Positions 23,610 to 36,862 of a DNA stretch of 64,000 nt are shown in pieces. The DNA comes from Romanomermis culicivorax (lineage: Eukaryota > Nematoda > Enoplea > Mermithida > Mermithidae): the NCBI GenBank assembly GCA_963922205.1, contig CAWUHX010000040.1, positions 851,001 to 915,000 on the forward strand. Direction: 5' to 3'. Position 1 is the stretch's first letter; each line of letters opens with the position of its first letter. Both the position numbers and the translations under genes were made by a program. The notes under the pieces are model-generated. The model did not search any database, had not been told where the DNA came from, and saw nothing but the letters and a program-made list of their open reading frames with translations.

Positions 23610-26593
23610 CTTTGAATTTTAACCATTACAATGATGAACCTAAAGACCTCCCGCTAAGTAACCTGGCTCAAATGATGAGGTTGACAGCAGAGAGTGCAGA
23701 AGAAAACGAACTTGCCAACCTTTACTTTGTGGGTGATTTTGAAATGTCCAACAGCCCCGAAAGACGTTTAGCTACAAAATCCGACTATCTAGAAATGTGC
23801 AACAGCAACAGAGTAAAGTGTATTACGGCTGATATCTGTGAAAAATTAGATGATAAAAAAACTGAACAATCTGAAGTACGAGAAGAAATTCACATTACTC
23901 CAGAGAAGAGAGCTGTATTGGAAGATCTCTCAGCAATTTCGAACCACATGATGTTGGGCTTCATGATGCGTGACCTGATATCAGACTATTACCATGGGAA
24001 CAAAGCCGCAATGGTTATTGATTCTAGTTTTCTGTTAACAGCCATTTTTTCACCATTGATTGTTAATTCCCTGTCGAAAAGAGCAGCAATTATGATAGCA
24101 AACAAATTCAAAATTTCCGGTTATTTGACCAAGGGCTTAGCCTATGGAGTGAGCAGGGCCATTAGCCTCTATGTATTATATGACTTCATAGATAACACCA
24201 TTAAATACATTGGCAATAAAAGTGATGAATCGGCAAAGACTTCTATGGAAATTAATGGCGCATTTTTAGCCATCGATGTCATTGTAGATGTCATTGGAAT
24301 TCTAGAAGTTTATGGAATCATAGCTGGAGCATCGGCTGTAGCAGGCCCCATCGGTGGAATTATAGCCGTAGGTCTGGTTGTTGGTCTCAACTTTCACGCT
24401 TCTCATAAAAGGTTGCAACAAATCGAAAAAATCGTGCACTTGAGTTCTAGAGATAAACAGGAAGAAGCTTTAAGAGGATTCTTCCGCATGGATCCAGCAG
24501 CAAATGTTCAAGAATTAATGAATGAAGCCATCGCCAACGAGCACCTGAAAAAACATGCAATGACTTTTCTGGCTAATCAAAACACTTATGATAGATATTT
24601 CACAAAATCTGGCACAATTGTTGATGGTACTTTGCAATTGGAATCAGATGCAACAATTGATGTCCAAACTGAAGAGCAATTTTTTGTCAGTCGTACTTCA
24701 CCAAAGTCTTTGAACAAAAATTTCACAATCATTTGTAAACTGCGTCAAGAATTAAAAGAACTGCACAAGTTAAATAGCTGGTTAGATGGATTAATGGTAA
24801 TTGATAATCTTGTGGATGCATTAACAAAAGATCCTACTCAAAATTTGCATCATGGGTATCTGTGTCGCAATTCATTCGGTATAAAACTTTCCAGAGGTGG
24901 TCAAGCACTGGCAGCATATTTCGACCTGGGTGATGGTAATGATGTTGTTATAGGTTTTGTGAATGCCTCAAATTCCTTCAAACTGGGTAAGGGCCACAAA
25001 TCCATCAGTGGTGGTGACAGAGATGACATATTCACTCTTGATAACCTGAATATAACTGGCCAGTTGGATGGTGCATCAGGCATGGATACTGTACATATCT
25101 CGGGTGAGACATGGAATGGAAATGGTCGTCTATTTGATAAAGAGTTTTACTCAAATAGACTGGAGTTGCAGAATATAGAAGTTATCATAGGCCGACCTGG
25201 TATTCCTGATGAAATTCTCTGCCTCTGCACCTTCAGAATAGTCAGACTGTATGGTGGTAAGCCATCTGATCCGGACAACATAAAAGTTCCGAATAACACT
25301 TGCCTCCACGACATGGTCATTTATCTTGATGGTCAAACTGAGGTCCAGAATTCGGCCAACACAGGCCATTTTGTATATGTGGCCAACATAACCAAAACGT
25401 CTGATTTTTTTGTTCTGTTGGATGCTGAACATAATAACCAGTCCCTGGCAGTGCACGACTTTATAATAAATCAACCCTTCACTACTACCATGCTCAGTAT
25501 TTTTAGGCAAACTGTAAGACTACTAAGGTTCTCAGGTGTGAAGGGTACCTTGACTATTATGGAGCAAGAGAATAAAACAATCCCAATAAATATTCATTTC
25601 ACAGATGAATGTCGCATTACAATTGTTGGTGATGCTGTACACTTCATGATCAACAGTACTTTACCAATGGTGAATATTTTAGGGAATTATGCTGACAAAG
25701 TCAGAAGAAATGGTATACCTTGGATGAGTGCTTATTCGTCCATCGATGATGAAATGGTCATCTTGACTACATCGATATCAACTGGCCCCAGTGTGATATG
25801 TACATCCCCGGATTACAAAACAAAAATCTTCATCGAAAATTGTGGAAAGCATTTGCTTTTGGTCAATGTGACAAATAATGCAAACTTCCAAAAAGTTGAG
25901 GTAAAAATTTCAAACTGCTCCTGCAGTGCCTTAGTTATTGACTTTAATATACTGATTGAAAAACTTGGCGCATGGAATGCTACTGACAACTTGGAAATAA
26001 TTGCCAAGAAACACAATGAAACCATTGATGTTTATGCTATCATTGGAAATAAACTGATGGGTAGTATTGCCTTGATTGATGCTTTCGAAAATAAATGCTA
26101 CAAAAATATAATTGTTCGCAGCTATACTGACCACTACATCATCGATGATCACAGGACTATCAATTCTAGTCATTCATCCGAATCCATCAGGCTTTTCACG
26201 GGGGACAATTATTTAGCCGAGCAAACGGCACGTTACGCCAAAAATCAGCTCAAGTCAACACCATTGGTGTTCAATTCAAAATATAAGTTCATATTCTTAT
26301 CGAATATCAATACAGAATGGTTCAGCAAAGTACAAATCAATGCAACACTAGGCGAAATGGAGTTCTATCACATGGGCAATAATTCGCTGGTACTTACAAA
26401 TGTGCGCACGTTAGATAATGTTGATGCAACCAACCTGTGTTCGATATATTTGGAAAATTTTTACCAATCGAAAAAGCTGTGGACTTTGAGCATAGAAGCA
26501 AATTTGTTTCACATAAATTTGATATTCGAGCGAGAGAGGATAAAGGCTGCTCGACATATTGGTGTAATTTTGAAATTACTAAAGGATGAGTGA
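23603..26593 (+). pseudogene. Toxin-like gene, C-terminal part: TcdA/TcdB-type pore-forming region and RTX-like repeats
   Basis: 996 codons, opened by a TTG and therefore most likely the continuation of the two parts before it. Residues about 110-265 are a long hydrophobic, Gly/Ala-rich block (for example VYGIIAGASAVAGPIGGI) like the pore-forming region of large clostridial-type toxins and of related proteins in endosymbionts and some arthropod genomes. Residues about 441-500 carry three RTX-like calcium-binding motifs (GDGNDVVIG, GGDRDDIFTL, GASGMDTVHI). The remainder is beta-rich with no domain I can name. A poly(A) signal follows at 26,796. The family assignment is by eye. The break at its start and the upstream TAG suggest that the gene is no longer expressed as one protein. 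Confidence 0.55.
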
Positions 26594-26795
26594 GCTATGT
26601 CTTGACGAAGTTAATATAGCTGGTTTTTGTGTAGTGAATTAGTTTTTTGATTTTTCTTTTCTTTATATGTTGCAGGTATAGTATTTTGATATGAATCAAA
26701 CAAAGTGTTTATAATTTTTTTATTATACTTTGGTGTAGTTTTTGGTACACAAATTATGTTTATTCTTTCTCACTTTTATTATATTGGGTGGTCAA

Positions 26796-26801
26796 AATAA
26801 A
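26796..26801 (+). terminator. Poly(A) signal of the toxin-like gene
   Basis: AATAAA about 200 bases after the stop at 26,593, in an AT-rich 3' region. It would give the gene a eukaryotic 3' end. Confidence 0.5.
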
Positions 26802-26989
26802 ATATGATTGAAAAATGTTGTCTATCAAAATTATTTGGCCAATAGCCATAGTTGCATATAGTAGTAGTTATATGGGCCGGTACAGGGAGTACACAAAAGA
26901 TAGCCCCTGTACAAAACATATACTTCAAAGTTTGTCACCTTAACTGTGTGGGCGAGTTCCTTGAGCGAGCGGGGCGATACAGGGGGTAG

Positions 26990-27190
26990 AGAGTACGCTC
27001 AAAGCTTCGACCATACTTTATACATGGAAGTAGAATTTTACACGATCAAGCTTCCACCCTAGAATTCTACCTCCATGTAGAAAGAAGGCCTGAAGCTTCA
27101 ACGTGTGAAACTCTACTTCCATGTAGAAACTACGCTCAAAGCTTTAGTGGGTGAAAATCTACCCCAATGTAGAAAGTCCAACTCAACTTG
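26990..27190. repeat. Short tandem/inverted repeat cluster
   Basis: About three units of roughly 60 bases share AAGCTT followed by a segment like CTACTTCCATGTAGAAA, partly in opposite orientation (CATGGAAGTAGAATTTTACA). The flanks 26,602-26,989 and 27,191-27,246 hold no gene that I can see. Confidence 0.6.
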
Positions 27191-27446
27191 GACGTTACAG
27201 TCGATAAGGCAATATCCCTATCGAAAAAATTTAGAAAAAAACACATGAGGATCATAGACTCTGATGGTTTTACTCATTTTTTGCAATTTAAAAAATCCCT
27301 GAGGGTCATCGAATCCACTTAATGATTAGATTCTACAACCCTCAGGTGTTTTTTAAAAATTTTATCAAGATTTTAGGAGGAACTGACCCCTATGGTCAAC
27401 AACTATATTTTTCGAAAAAAGCAGTTAGATTGCAAGGATCCACACG

Positions 27447-27604
27447 TTTTTCAATGATTCCCTATGCTTAATCATTGTTTTCCAGACACTTTTTTTACTC
27501 TTATGGGTATGATTTTTTACAAAACATATGCAAAATCTTACCCCCAACAAAGTAAAAAATGTGTCTCAAAAACAATAGTTAAGCAGTAGGAATCATTGAA
27601 AAAT
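27447..27604. repeat. Hairpin repeat, copy 1
   Basis: An imperfect palindrome: TTTTTCAATGATTCCCTATG at one end and its near reverse complement at the other, with CACTTTTTTTACTC / AGTAAAAAATGTG inside. Related copies are at 29,060-29,225 and 30,888-31,051. Confidence 0.75.
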
Positions 27605-29059
27605 GTATTCCAAAATATTTTAAAAATGAGTCCCAAGCAACATTTTGTTGTAAGAAACAAGTAAAACTGTTGGATTGTCAGACTTGTAGTATACCACGCT
27701 GAGCTAAACCAGTATTATCACTTATTTTTCATTTTTGTAATTACAGTAAACAATAAATAAATAAAAACACATTCCTAAATATAATATCATGTATATAAAA
27801 ACTTGTATAAATATTTTTGCATAAATCTGTTGTTGCGGCCATAAAGGCGATTTGTGTTGAGTTTTTGTTGTTGTTCTTAGAGTTAAAATGAAATCGAGAA
27901 AAGAACCTCGTCTCCGGCCACTCCAGGCATTCTGGGTGGTCTTCATCGTTTGTTACTTATTGTTCTGCATCGTCTATTCTTTATTATTGTTTATTACTTG
28001 TCATTCCCGCTTTTCCGTCCCTGCTTAACGACCCCCCAACCCAACTGTGGTCCAATCTGGTACTCCTCCCCGCTCCGCCGACTCACTCACCTCACCATTA
28101 TCTTTCAGACTGTATGACTCGTGGATGTTAAGTTGGATTTTACATTAGGATCCTTACAATCTTACGATCTGGTGGATTTACCCACTAGATCATTACACCA
28201 TATGGTAGCGGGTCCATACTTTTTATACAATATTGGAGCATCAGACTTGTTTAGAACAAGCAAATAAACGAGATGCTCAACAGAGCCCAAAACTATCAAA
28301 ATGAATTATTGTAGACTAGATGGTCAATAAGTGACACCCTTGATGGTATCAAATTACCAGATGTGCAGGACAGTATTGTATCATATAAACCATTAAATGA
28401 TATGATGTTTTAAAAAATTTTTAACGAAAGCAGGATAAACTGGTCATTTGACAGACAATAGTCAACAGCTGCAGCAAGGTCAAACAGTATCGATTTTTTG
28501 AAAAAATTTTTGCAAGTGAAACTGCTAGACAATTACATCCTATTTTTAGAATCTTAATGTTTAGTGTGACTCTTAAAATCTAATGATCTAATGGTTTTAC
28601 TCAATTTCACAGAAAATTTTTTACTTGTTTCGCATAAATTCTAAGTGTTAGATCAATTTTGAAAAGAATTACCAAGCCAAACTGACTTCTCAGCAACCCA
28701 TAAAACTATCAAAATGAATTATTGTAGACTATATGGTCAACAGCTGATGCGTTTGGCAGTATCAAATTATCAAATGTACCAGACAGTACTGTTTCATGTG
28801 GGCGTTTGAAAAATTTTTGTCAGGGATGCAAGGCAAACTGATCATTGGACAGGTTATATTCAGCAGCTGCAGTATCGATTTTCACAAAACTTCCCAGTTT
28901 TTTAAAATTTTTGTGAAGTTTTTATGAGTAAAACCGTAAAGTTGTTAGATCCTACTCTTGAAATTTCAATTTAGCATCACTCTTAAAATCTAACAATCTA
29001 ACGGTTCGACTCGATTTTGATAGGCAATTTTTGTTCCAGCTGCAATTTTATATATCAGG

Positions 29060-29225
29060 TCATGTTTTTCAATGATTCCCTATGCTTGAGCATTGTTTCC
29101 GGAGCACGTTTTTTACTGTCCCGGGGGACTATTTTTAAACCAAACATGTGGAAAATCATGCCCGAGACAGTAAAAAATGTGCCCCGAAAATAATGCTTAA
29201 GTATAGGCAATCATTGAAAAACATG
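29060..29225. repeat. Hairpin repeat, copy 2
   Basis: Same palindromic design as copy 1, with arms starting CATGTTTTTCAATGATTCCC and a GC-richer middle (ACTGTCCCGGGGGACT). It lies near the centre of the foldback structure. Confidence 0.75.
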
Positions 29226-30435
29226 TCCCGAGTATGTAAAAAATGTGCCCTGAACAAAAATTTCCTGTAAAGCTTGAGCGAAACCATTAGATCATTATAT
29301 TTTAAGAGTCACATTAAACACTAAGATTCCAGAAATAGTATGTAATGGTCTAACAGTTTTACACACAAAATTTTTTTTCAAAAAATCGATGTTGTGCAGG
29401 TCCTTCAATAAGGGTTCAAGAAATGATATACTCTGGTCTAAACTGACCTGTTAGAGCTAATTCCGTGGCTAAGCCTTGGAGATCGCCCAACAGTCCGGTT
29501 TCCCAGACCTGGCAACAACTATAATTAACTTACTTTCAATTGAGGGGCCTCACAATGAAGCCCTTGCAATCTCCTAGCAGAGAAAGGTTCCTCCTCAGGA
29601 ATAAACTTACTTGCAGGGTCCCTGTTAAAGTCTTCCTGTGCTTGGCCTCAGCAAGCGGCGCACCTGGGCCCTTGGCCCTTCGCTCCAGACAATTAATATC
29701 GGGTCTAAATAAATAGAATATCAATAAAATAATACAAATATTTCAAAGAATGTGGATACATCACTAATAATTTATACAAATTAATTATGAAGTTGCTGGG
29801 TGAAGGTTTATCATTGGACGCCAGCACTTTACCGAAAATATAATAAAAACGACTAATAGTGAAAGATGATTTTCACCATCACTTCCTTCTCTTTGTGGTG
29901 CTCCACTTCCATCCAAATTTTAACACCCCTGGTCGTCCAATTCTTTGATTTGCATGTCAATTGTTCATTGCAACTTGCCAGCAACAGGGTGCCTAACATC
30001 CCTCGAGTGTCGGAACCCACCTACAGGGGTAGAAAAAAAATTTTTTCTGTAGGGTTGCCCCAGCATTAACAAAATTACCTAAAATGTCTACAGTTTGGCG
30101 ACTCCGGGTTTCTCAGTCTGTCTTGGCTCAAACTCCTGTTATGGGCGTTGGACACAACAAATACCAAGGACTGTGCCACAATGGCTGGCAAGTGACACCC
30201 ATTTCGACCTAGGCTTTGGTGGAAAGACCTCCTGTCCTAAGGAGTATGGCATTGCCGTCGGCGCCAAATTGGATCCATTTCAGGTTCCCTCGTACAGTCT
30301 GCATGTTGTGGCAAGTTGTTGTTCGATGGTCTAATCAATCATGCAAATCCCTTTCTTGTGTCTCTGTTTTTTCTAAAATAAACTAGAATACCAGATTATA
30401 TTTGTGATACAGAAAGACGATGCCGGAATGTACGA
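29226..30435. other. Centre of foldback structure, no gene identified
   Basis: Unassigned sequence. About 29,400-29,700 is GC-richer (for example CCCAACAGTCCGGTTTCCCA) and could be the remnant of some inserted element, but I find no protein motif, LTR ends or tRNA in it. Short open frames here (29,866-30,334) have no recognisable product. Confidence 0.4.
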
Positions 30436-30887
30436 CTATCTGTCTGACCTCATGGCAGCTGTTGGCTAGGGTCTTTCAAATGACCAGTTCATTCTGCATT
30501 CTTTTAAAATTTTTTTAAACATCATATAGTTTAATGGTTTATGTAATAAAATACTGTCCTGCACGTCTGGTAATTTGATACCATCAAGTGTGTCAGTTAT
30601 TGACCATCTGGTCTACAATAATTCACCTCGATAGTTTTGTGCTTTGGTGAGTGGTTTGTTTGATTGCTTGTTCTGGACAAGTCTGACACTTCAATTTTGT
30701 ATGAAAAGTATGATCTCACAACTATAGGAGCTAATGATCTAGCGAGTGAATCTGTTAAATCATTAGATGGTAAGGATCCTAGGATAAAATCTAACGTAAT
30801 GTCTGTGAGTCATACAGTCTAACGATCTAATGGTTTTACTTGTTTCTTACAAAAAACTTTTGCTCAGGACTCATTTTTTAAACATTC

Positions 30888-31051
30888 GGGACATGATTTC
30901 CCTATGCTTCACCATTGTTTTCAGAACACGTTTTCTACTTTTTCAGGAGTGAGATTTTGCAAAAGTTTTGTGAAAAATTGTATCAGTAAGAGTGAAAAAT
31001 GTGCCCGGTCAAAAATTGTTAAGCATAAGGGATCATTGAAAAACATGCCCC
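30888..31051. repeat. Hairpin repeat, copy 3
   Basis: The right-arm counterpart of copy 1, more diverged: GGGACATGATTTCCCTATGC at one end and GGGATCATTGAAAAACATGC at the other. Confidence 0.7.
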
Positions 31052-31135
31052 AAATAATTAGAAAGTGATTCCTGAGCAAAAACTTTTTTGTGAGAGAAGA
31101 TTAAAACCATTAGATCATTAGACTCTATGACTAGT

Positions 31136-32073
31136 AGTATAGAAGGGGGGGGGGCCATATCGTAAAAAGCTCCCCGGCCTATGTTAAACATAGGCATTGG
31201 ACTTGAAAAAAAATTCACAACCTCCCCGACACACAAATAGCCGACCTTTTTCCGACTACTATGACGTCATTTTTCCGGCCGGAAAGAAGCATGACATCAC
31301 ACCTGAGGGAGTTCCTGAAACTTGACCCACCCACATCTCCATCAAACATTGAGATAATGTGACATATATGGTGCTTTTCAGAATCAGCTCAATGAGATTT
31401 ATGGATTGGTACCCAACACGACCCATTATAGACAAAAGCTCAAATTTTGTGTGGGTGAGTTCTGAAAAATTCAATTAGTGTGGGCTCTACCATTTGTGTT
31501 ATTTGTTTTTATGCATTGCTGCCACGGCCCGCCGCCGCACCCATTGGGGGGAGGGAAGTTCGCTAAATAATCAATCTGAAGCTGCTGCTTCAAAAAAATG
31601 AAAATTCTCTTATTCAAAAAATTAATATTTAGTGTGGCAGTACTTGAGTCAAAATTACCAGAAGTCTTGCGCTACACATAGTTGCCTGATGTCAGACCCT
31701 CAATGGCTCCTCATCATGTACCTAACATCCTGCACACACACATATGTGCTCAACTCCAGGTCCTCATTGGCTCCTCACCATGCACCTGAAACCCAGCATA
31801 GAGTTGCATGACCCTAGACCATCAGTGGCTCCTCACCATGCATCTAGTGCCTTGCTAAAAAATCACAAAGTTCAAAAATTGAACTGGCAATTCATTTTTT
31901 TTGTACTGCTAAAATATTCTCTTTGTGTTAAAGTAAGAATGTCTACACAGTAGACATACAAATATAACCATAGTTGAAAAAATAGATATATGAAAGGAAC
32001 ATCACAAGTCCAATGGTACAGTTGTTATGCCATCTTCTAGGACCTTTCTTTTCACGTAAAGATATGTGAGACC
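31136..32073. repeat. Spacer with three tandem ~60-bp units
   Basis: At about 31,690-31,850 a unit containing GGCTCCTCACCATGCACCT recurs three times (near 31,704, 31,769 and 31,828). The rest, including a G-run at 31,143 and an AT-rich end, holds nothing that I can assign. Confidence 0.5.
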
Positions 32074-35000
32074 CTATTTTTCTTGGACATATGTCCAGTT
32101 TTTATTATCTGGTAACATTCTGAAACCAATGTTTGTTCCCGTCCAGGGTTTCATTTTTTCCAGTACAGCTGCATACTTTTCAAAGGTGAGGTCATTGGTC
32201 TTTTTCATGACCCCTTTACAGCTGATCTTCTTTTCACCTTCCCCTACCCCAATATATGTTTTTGCCGAAAGACAACACATGGATGCCCCCTGCCACTCAA
32301 CTTTTAGTAAACCATGTATTCTTTTTTGCTCTGGTTTTGTAACAAACCATTCGGGGTATACTTTATCCATAAATTTGTTCCTCAGTTCTGGTTTTACTAT
32401 ATCTAAGAGGTTAGATTCAGATATTGGGAGGTATATGCTGTCAGTGTCTGTTTCCATGCACTGATAATTTGCTGGATCAAAATATTTTTGTAAGACATCA
32501 TAAAAAAATTCTAGCATTAAAATTTTGGCCCAGTTATAAACTGAAAGGCCAACTACGATAGGAAGGTCCAAGAGAGTTTCTTTTTTCCTCATGTGGACTT
32601 CATAACAGTTATCTGTTATACATTTGAGTTTTTTTATGTATGGGCTCAGACCAAGTTCAGCAGCTTTTTCATAGTCAGTGTATATAACAAAAACATGGCC
32701 TTCTTTATTAGTTAGAGTTTTTCCATAGCCAGTGTTGCCTAGCAGCTTAAACGTATCTGCTATCATGGACAATACTGGATTAGCATCTCCTTCTTGTCTA
32801 TGCTTTGTGACCTTGTCTCTGAATGCTTCAAAGGGTGCGGTTTTGTCAAACTGAACAACCTCGTGAATTTTTTCTAGGATAAGACCATGTTTTACGAGAA
32901 CTGAATCACTGGGTTCGAGATCATAAGCTCTCTCCCAAAATAGCTGCTGATTGAGTTCTTTATAGGTTGTTTCAACGGATTGGTCTTTTCTGCATATCGT
33001 TTCATGAGGTCACCAGCATCATTTGTACCCACTTCAGCATGCTTTATGATTGGTGGGAAGTCAGCATATAGTTCTTTTAGAGAATCTGGTGCATAGATAT
33101 CTACTTTTGCAAAGCCAAATGCAGACCCATCCAAAATGGCTCTTTCCATACAATTTTTATCTACATATTTTTGGAACTGGTGCCTTTGGAAGAAATGAGG
33201 GCAGTTTTTGCTTCCTGTCTGTATATATTTCTGGCGTTCAGCTTCCCATTGGCACTCCCAAATGGTTATTAAATTATAGCGCAATGATCTTATATAGGCC
33301 TCTTTTTCGAGTCGTTCAGTATGCTCTTCAACACTATCTTTTTTGTGTTTGCCTTATTAAGTGTATAGTTGTGGCAATGCCAGTAACACCCATAAAACTC
33401 ATATACTGTATTGGTATCCTGGCAGTAACCATCCACAGGCAAGTGCTTGGGGCCTATGCATTTCTCTTTACCATTCCCCACATGCTGAATGAAGTGGGCA
33501 TTTTCCCAGCTTTCTTTTCCAAGCCATTCAATTGAGACTTTTTTAGCACTATTTATTTTATGGAACTTATTTTCTTTGAGAACCCAGTGATCAAAAAAAC
33601 CTGTTCGTGTTGGCATTGACTGAGCCCATACGTACGGTGCATTGAAGTCCAAGCGGATTATAGTTTTCACAGGTTTTTTGGGGTTATTTCAAGCAAAAGT
33701 TTTATCAGAAATAGCATACTTCACTTGAGGGAATAAAATAGATTTTTTGATTTTTCTGAAAAAAGAGAAAACTGGGTGTCTGGTATACTTTTGAACAAGT
33801 ATCTTTCAGTTACTCCAGGCAAAGACATAGCTTCTATAAAGATGTCAATATGAAATTGGTCCCAATAAAGCTTTGCCATTATGGTGACTGCTTCTAGGAA
33901 TGGAATGACATCTCTAAGGTTATAAAATATTAGAAAATCCATCAGTGTTTGCATTTGATTCTCTGTTCAGTACCTTTGACAGATTTCATAGTCATCTTTA
34001 GTAATGTGTTCTTTCCTAAGATTACTATAAAAACCTTTAGGTGATGGTAATGAAGTTTCATTCAATTTTTCAAAAGAATCCACATACTCATATGGGAATT
34101 TGGCCTTAGCAAGAGAAGCCCCATATGCTCTCATGAATGTGTCAAGGCTGAAGCCAGGGGCTAAATATAATGACATGTTCCGGAATTTAAGATTTTCAGT
34201 AGAAAGACATAAAAATTCTCCATTTCTCAAAATTGCTTTTGGCCACGGACTTTCCTTATTTTTTATCACTTGTTGAACAAGCTTTGGAAAAATATTTCTC
34301 TTGATAAGATTGATATCATATATTCCAGAGTTGAATCCCAGGCATGTTAGCTGAGTGCAATACCTCTCAAGTCGATTTTTAACACCAATGATTGAGTTCA
34401 AATACCCCTTTTCACATCTCGAATCTTTTTTCTACCATATAACTCTTGTACATATGCTCTGCAGCTCGATATCATAGAGTCTAAATGTTCCAAAACTGAC
34501 TTATATTGATTAGACAAAATTTCATTTTGCCTAAAGCTAATCAGTTAAGATGCTTTAGCATTTTTTGTACAAAAACATCAGGATCATTCTCCACGAAGCA
34601 AATTGGGCTGAACCGGGGAACATTTGTTGCAACAGCACATGAAACTGGTTGGTGTTCAGTTATAGAAGTTAATTTTTCCGAATTCTGATGAGCTTTTTTG
34701 GCAAGGATGGCTTCAAAGTCATACACAGCATAGAATGGACAAAAATGTTGAGTTTTATTCACAAAAATCTCCAACTCTTTTAACTGGTCAAACATTGACT
34801 TTTTCACCATATATACACCACCTGGGAATTTATGTACAGTTTCTCCCTCATGACAGAGATTTTTGGCATGGTCATTAGGTTTTTCCTTTTTTCTGAATAG
34901 TCTGTTACAAGAAAGACATGAATATCTCTTTGCATATTGATAGCTGTATAGCTGTAATGAGCTTTTCCATTTTCAACAAAAGAAACATCCAAATTGAGGA

Positions 35001-36141
35001 GTTTTTTATATTTTTGTACTACATTTTTTCAGCACACAGCTATTTCTTCTACTATGTCTAAATGGAAAACCTGTACATCTATATGAAATAATTCTTCAAT
35101 CATTTCTAGATCAGTGTAGGTAACTCCAGAAAACGATTTTAAAATTTCAGGAATTTTTTTCTCTTGACACTATTTGATAAAAAGTTTGAAAACAATATTC
35201 TTATTTTCAAAACTTCCAGTAAGGCATTGAGCTATGCAGTGAAACAAGCAAAGGTTATCAGTAAATTTATTCCTTTGACTGTCATACGTCATACATAAAA
35301 GGTTATTTTCTTTGCGAGAAACTATTCCTGGCAAGCCAAAATCTTTACACCCTACCACAAAATTTTTTTGAGGTATAACATAAAATTCAATATTTCTTAT
35401 AAGATATGAAGGCCACTTTGTATCTGGGTGAGTAAATTTTCCCTCAAAATCAATATTCCCCATAGTTTCAACTAATTGACTCAAATCGTGTCGATTTTTT
35501 ATGAGAACTGGTTGATCTAGGATTGTGAAGTTATTGTGACATGCATACCAGTATTTCAACTCACCTGTTTCTTGGTTTTTCAATGAGGATCCAATCGCAC
35601 CATTAATTTTAAAGCACTCTTTTTAACTTTTGTAAATATTGTCTAGCATGGCTTTGACATTGCCATGAACAGCTCCCCATCCATAATTGTATGTGTGGTC
35701 AAACATATTTAATGTTGACTTGCTTGTTCTTATCAGGCTCCAATAATTTTTTATTTCTTCTTGCACTTCCTCAGGATATTCAATTGAATCTGGCGATGAT
35801 TCCAGATCCTCAGAAATGGTTTGTCCAGTTGTAGCAGGTATTTCACATCCATTCACATCCATTGGAAGGTTTTCTTCTGGTTTGATCATTAAACAACTGT
35901 CACTGTGCTTTGAGGCAAGTAAGTCTTTTGAGTTGGTGAAGTCAGTGGTACAATATAGACAGTGGTTGCCCTCATGTTGCTTCTGATAGTGTTTCTTCAG
36001 GCCTTTTACCTATGTGAAGACTGAAGCACACTGAGGACACCTGTACCAGGAACCTTGATGAACTGCTCTTACATGTTCATTTAGATATCTCTCTTCACCA
36101 AACTGCCTTCCACATTCAACACAATTGATTTGTTTCTCCAT
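32074..36141 (-). pseudogene. Polinton/Maverick-type DNA polymerase B, decayed
   Basis: A protein-primed family B polymerase (DNA_pol_B_2 type) read right to left from an ATG at 36,141. In order: N-terminal C2H2-like fingers (CVECGRQF...H, CPQCASVF...H, CLYCTTDF; 36,130-35,910); a conserved DNLCLFHCIAQC block (about 35,240); a further Cys-rich motif (about 34,900); exonuclease motif I (YAVYDFEAIL, about 34,715) and motif II (LGFNSGIYDINLIK, about 34,330); TVYEFYGCYWHCH (about 33,390); KVDIYAPDSL and FPPI (about 33,080); polymerase KLLGNTGYGKT (about 32,735) and the catalytic ETDTDSIYL (about 32,440). It spans about 1350 codons but is broken by several frameshifts and stops (for example near 36,008, 35,600, 34,400, 33,700 and 32,900). 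The active-site residues themselves are still readable. It belongs with the integrase on the other strand. Confidence 0.9.
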
Positions 36142-36862
36142 AATAATCAATAATAACATAAAATTTAAAATATAATGTTTCAATGTTCACCTTTCTTCAA
36201 GTTGTTAGAAATCACTAACGAGCTCTCTCAAATTTTTTCCTGCTTTTATACTCTTCTGGGTAGGATTACTGTAGGCTGCGTAGAACACCAAAACTTGTGC
36301 ATTAATTCCATCAAATGTCACATCTTTCTCACTTTTTCTGATGATTCATACTGAAATAAACTGGTTTTTTCTGGTTTTTTCTTATCCCCTTTTTGATCTG
36401 TCTTTCAAGTTGAATTTAATCAAAATGCACATATAAAAACTTTCTTGCTTATGTCACTTTTCTTTAGAAAAGCAGTCGTTTTATGAGTCATTTTCTCAAC
36501 TATCTTTGTATAAAAGTATTTCTTGCCTTTTAGCTAGCCCTGATTCACAACAATGAGCATGTGAATCACTTTAGCTTCTAATACTGTACCTCACTGCTCT
36601 TTCAATTTGATCTCTTTGCTACTTTCACTAGTAGAAAAACATGCCAGACTTAACCATCTTTTCATTTACATAAAATGTTTCATGTAGTGTGAAGGTTTTC
36701 AATCAATAAAGTTTAGGTAAACAAACAACAACTGGCTCTCTTTGAAAATTGATTGGTTGTTTTTTATGTATTGCTGGCTGTAAAAGTTGGCTGGCTCTCT
36801 AAAATGAAGAAAAAAAACATGGATGCTAACCACACTATTGAAAATTTTCCAGCCTGCCTGAA
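36142..36862. other. Divergent intergenic region of the Polinton remnant
   Basis: About 720 AT-rich bases between the start of the polymerase (minus) and the plus-strand ORFs. It presumably held promoters for both; I see no clear TATA pair and no terminal inverted repeat. Confidence 0.4.

Larger units (their letters stand above)
27247..31135. mobile_element. Foldback-type element with long inverted arms
   Basis: The left arm (about 27,247-28,490) and right arm (about 30,436-31,135) are imperfect reverse complements over several hundred bases. For example ATGAATTATTGTAGACTAGA near 28,300 pairs with the segment near 30,610, and GTAAGAAACAAGTAAAAC near 27,652 with the one near 30,845. The left arm has an extra segment of about 415 bases (about 27,695-28,110) that the right arm lacks. 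No transposase is seen; the centre (28,490-30,436) has a third copy of the inner hairpin. It could be a non-autonomous foldback transposon or a cluster of such repeats. The ORFs in it are short and not supported. Confidence 0.65.

Noticed and set aside
29866..30334. Two short plus-strand frames in the foldback centre
   Set aside because: No recognisable motif; the region lies within repeats.
32066..33535. Plus-strand frames at 32,066-32,464 and 33,050-33,535
   Set aside because: Antisense to the DNA polymerase, whose motifs are clear on the minus strand.
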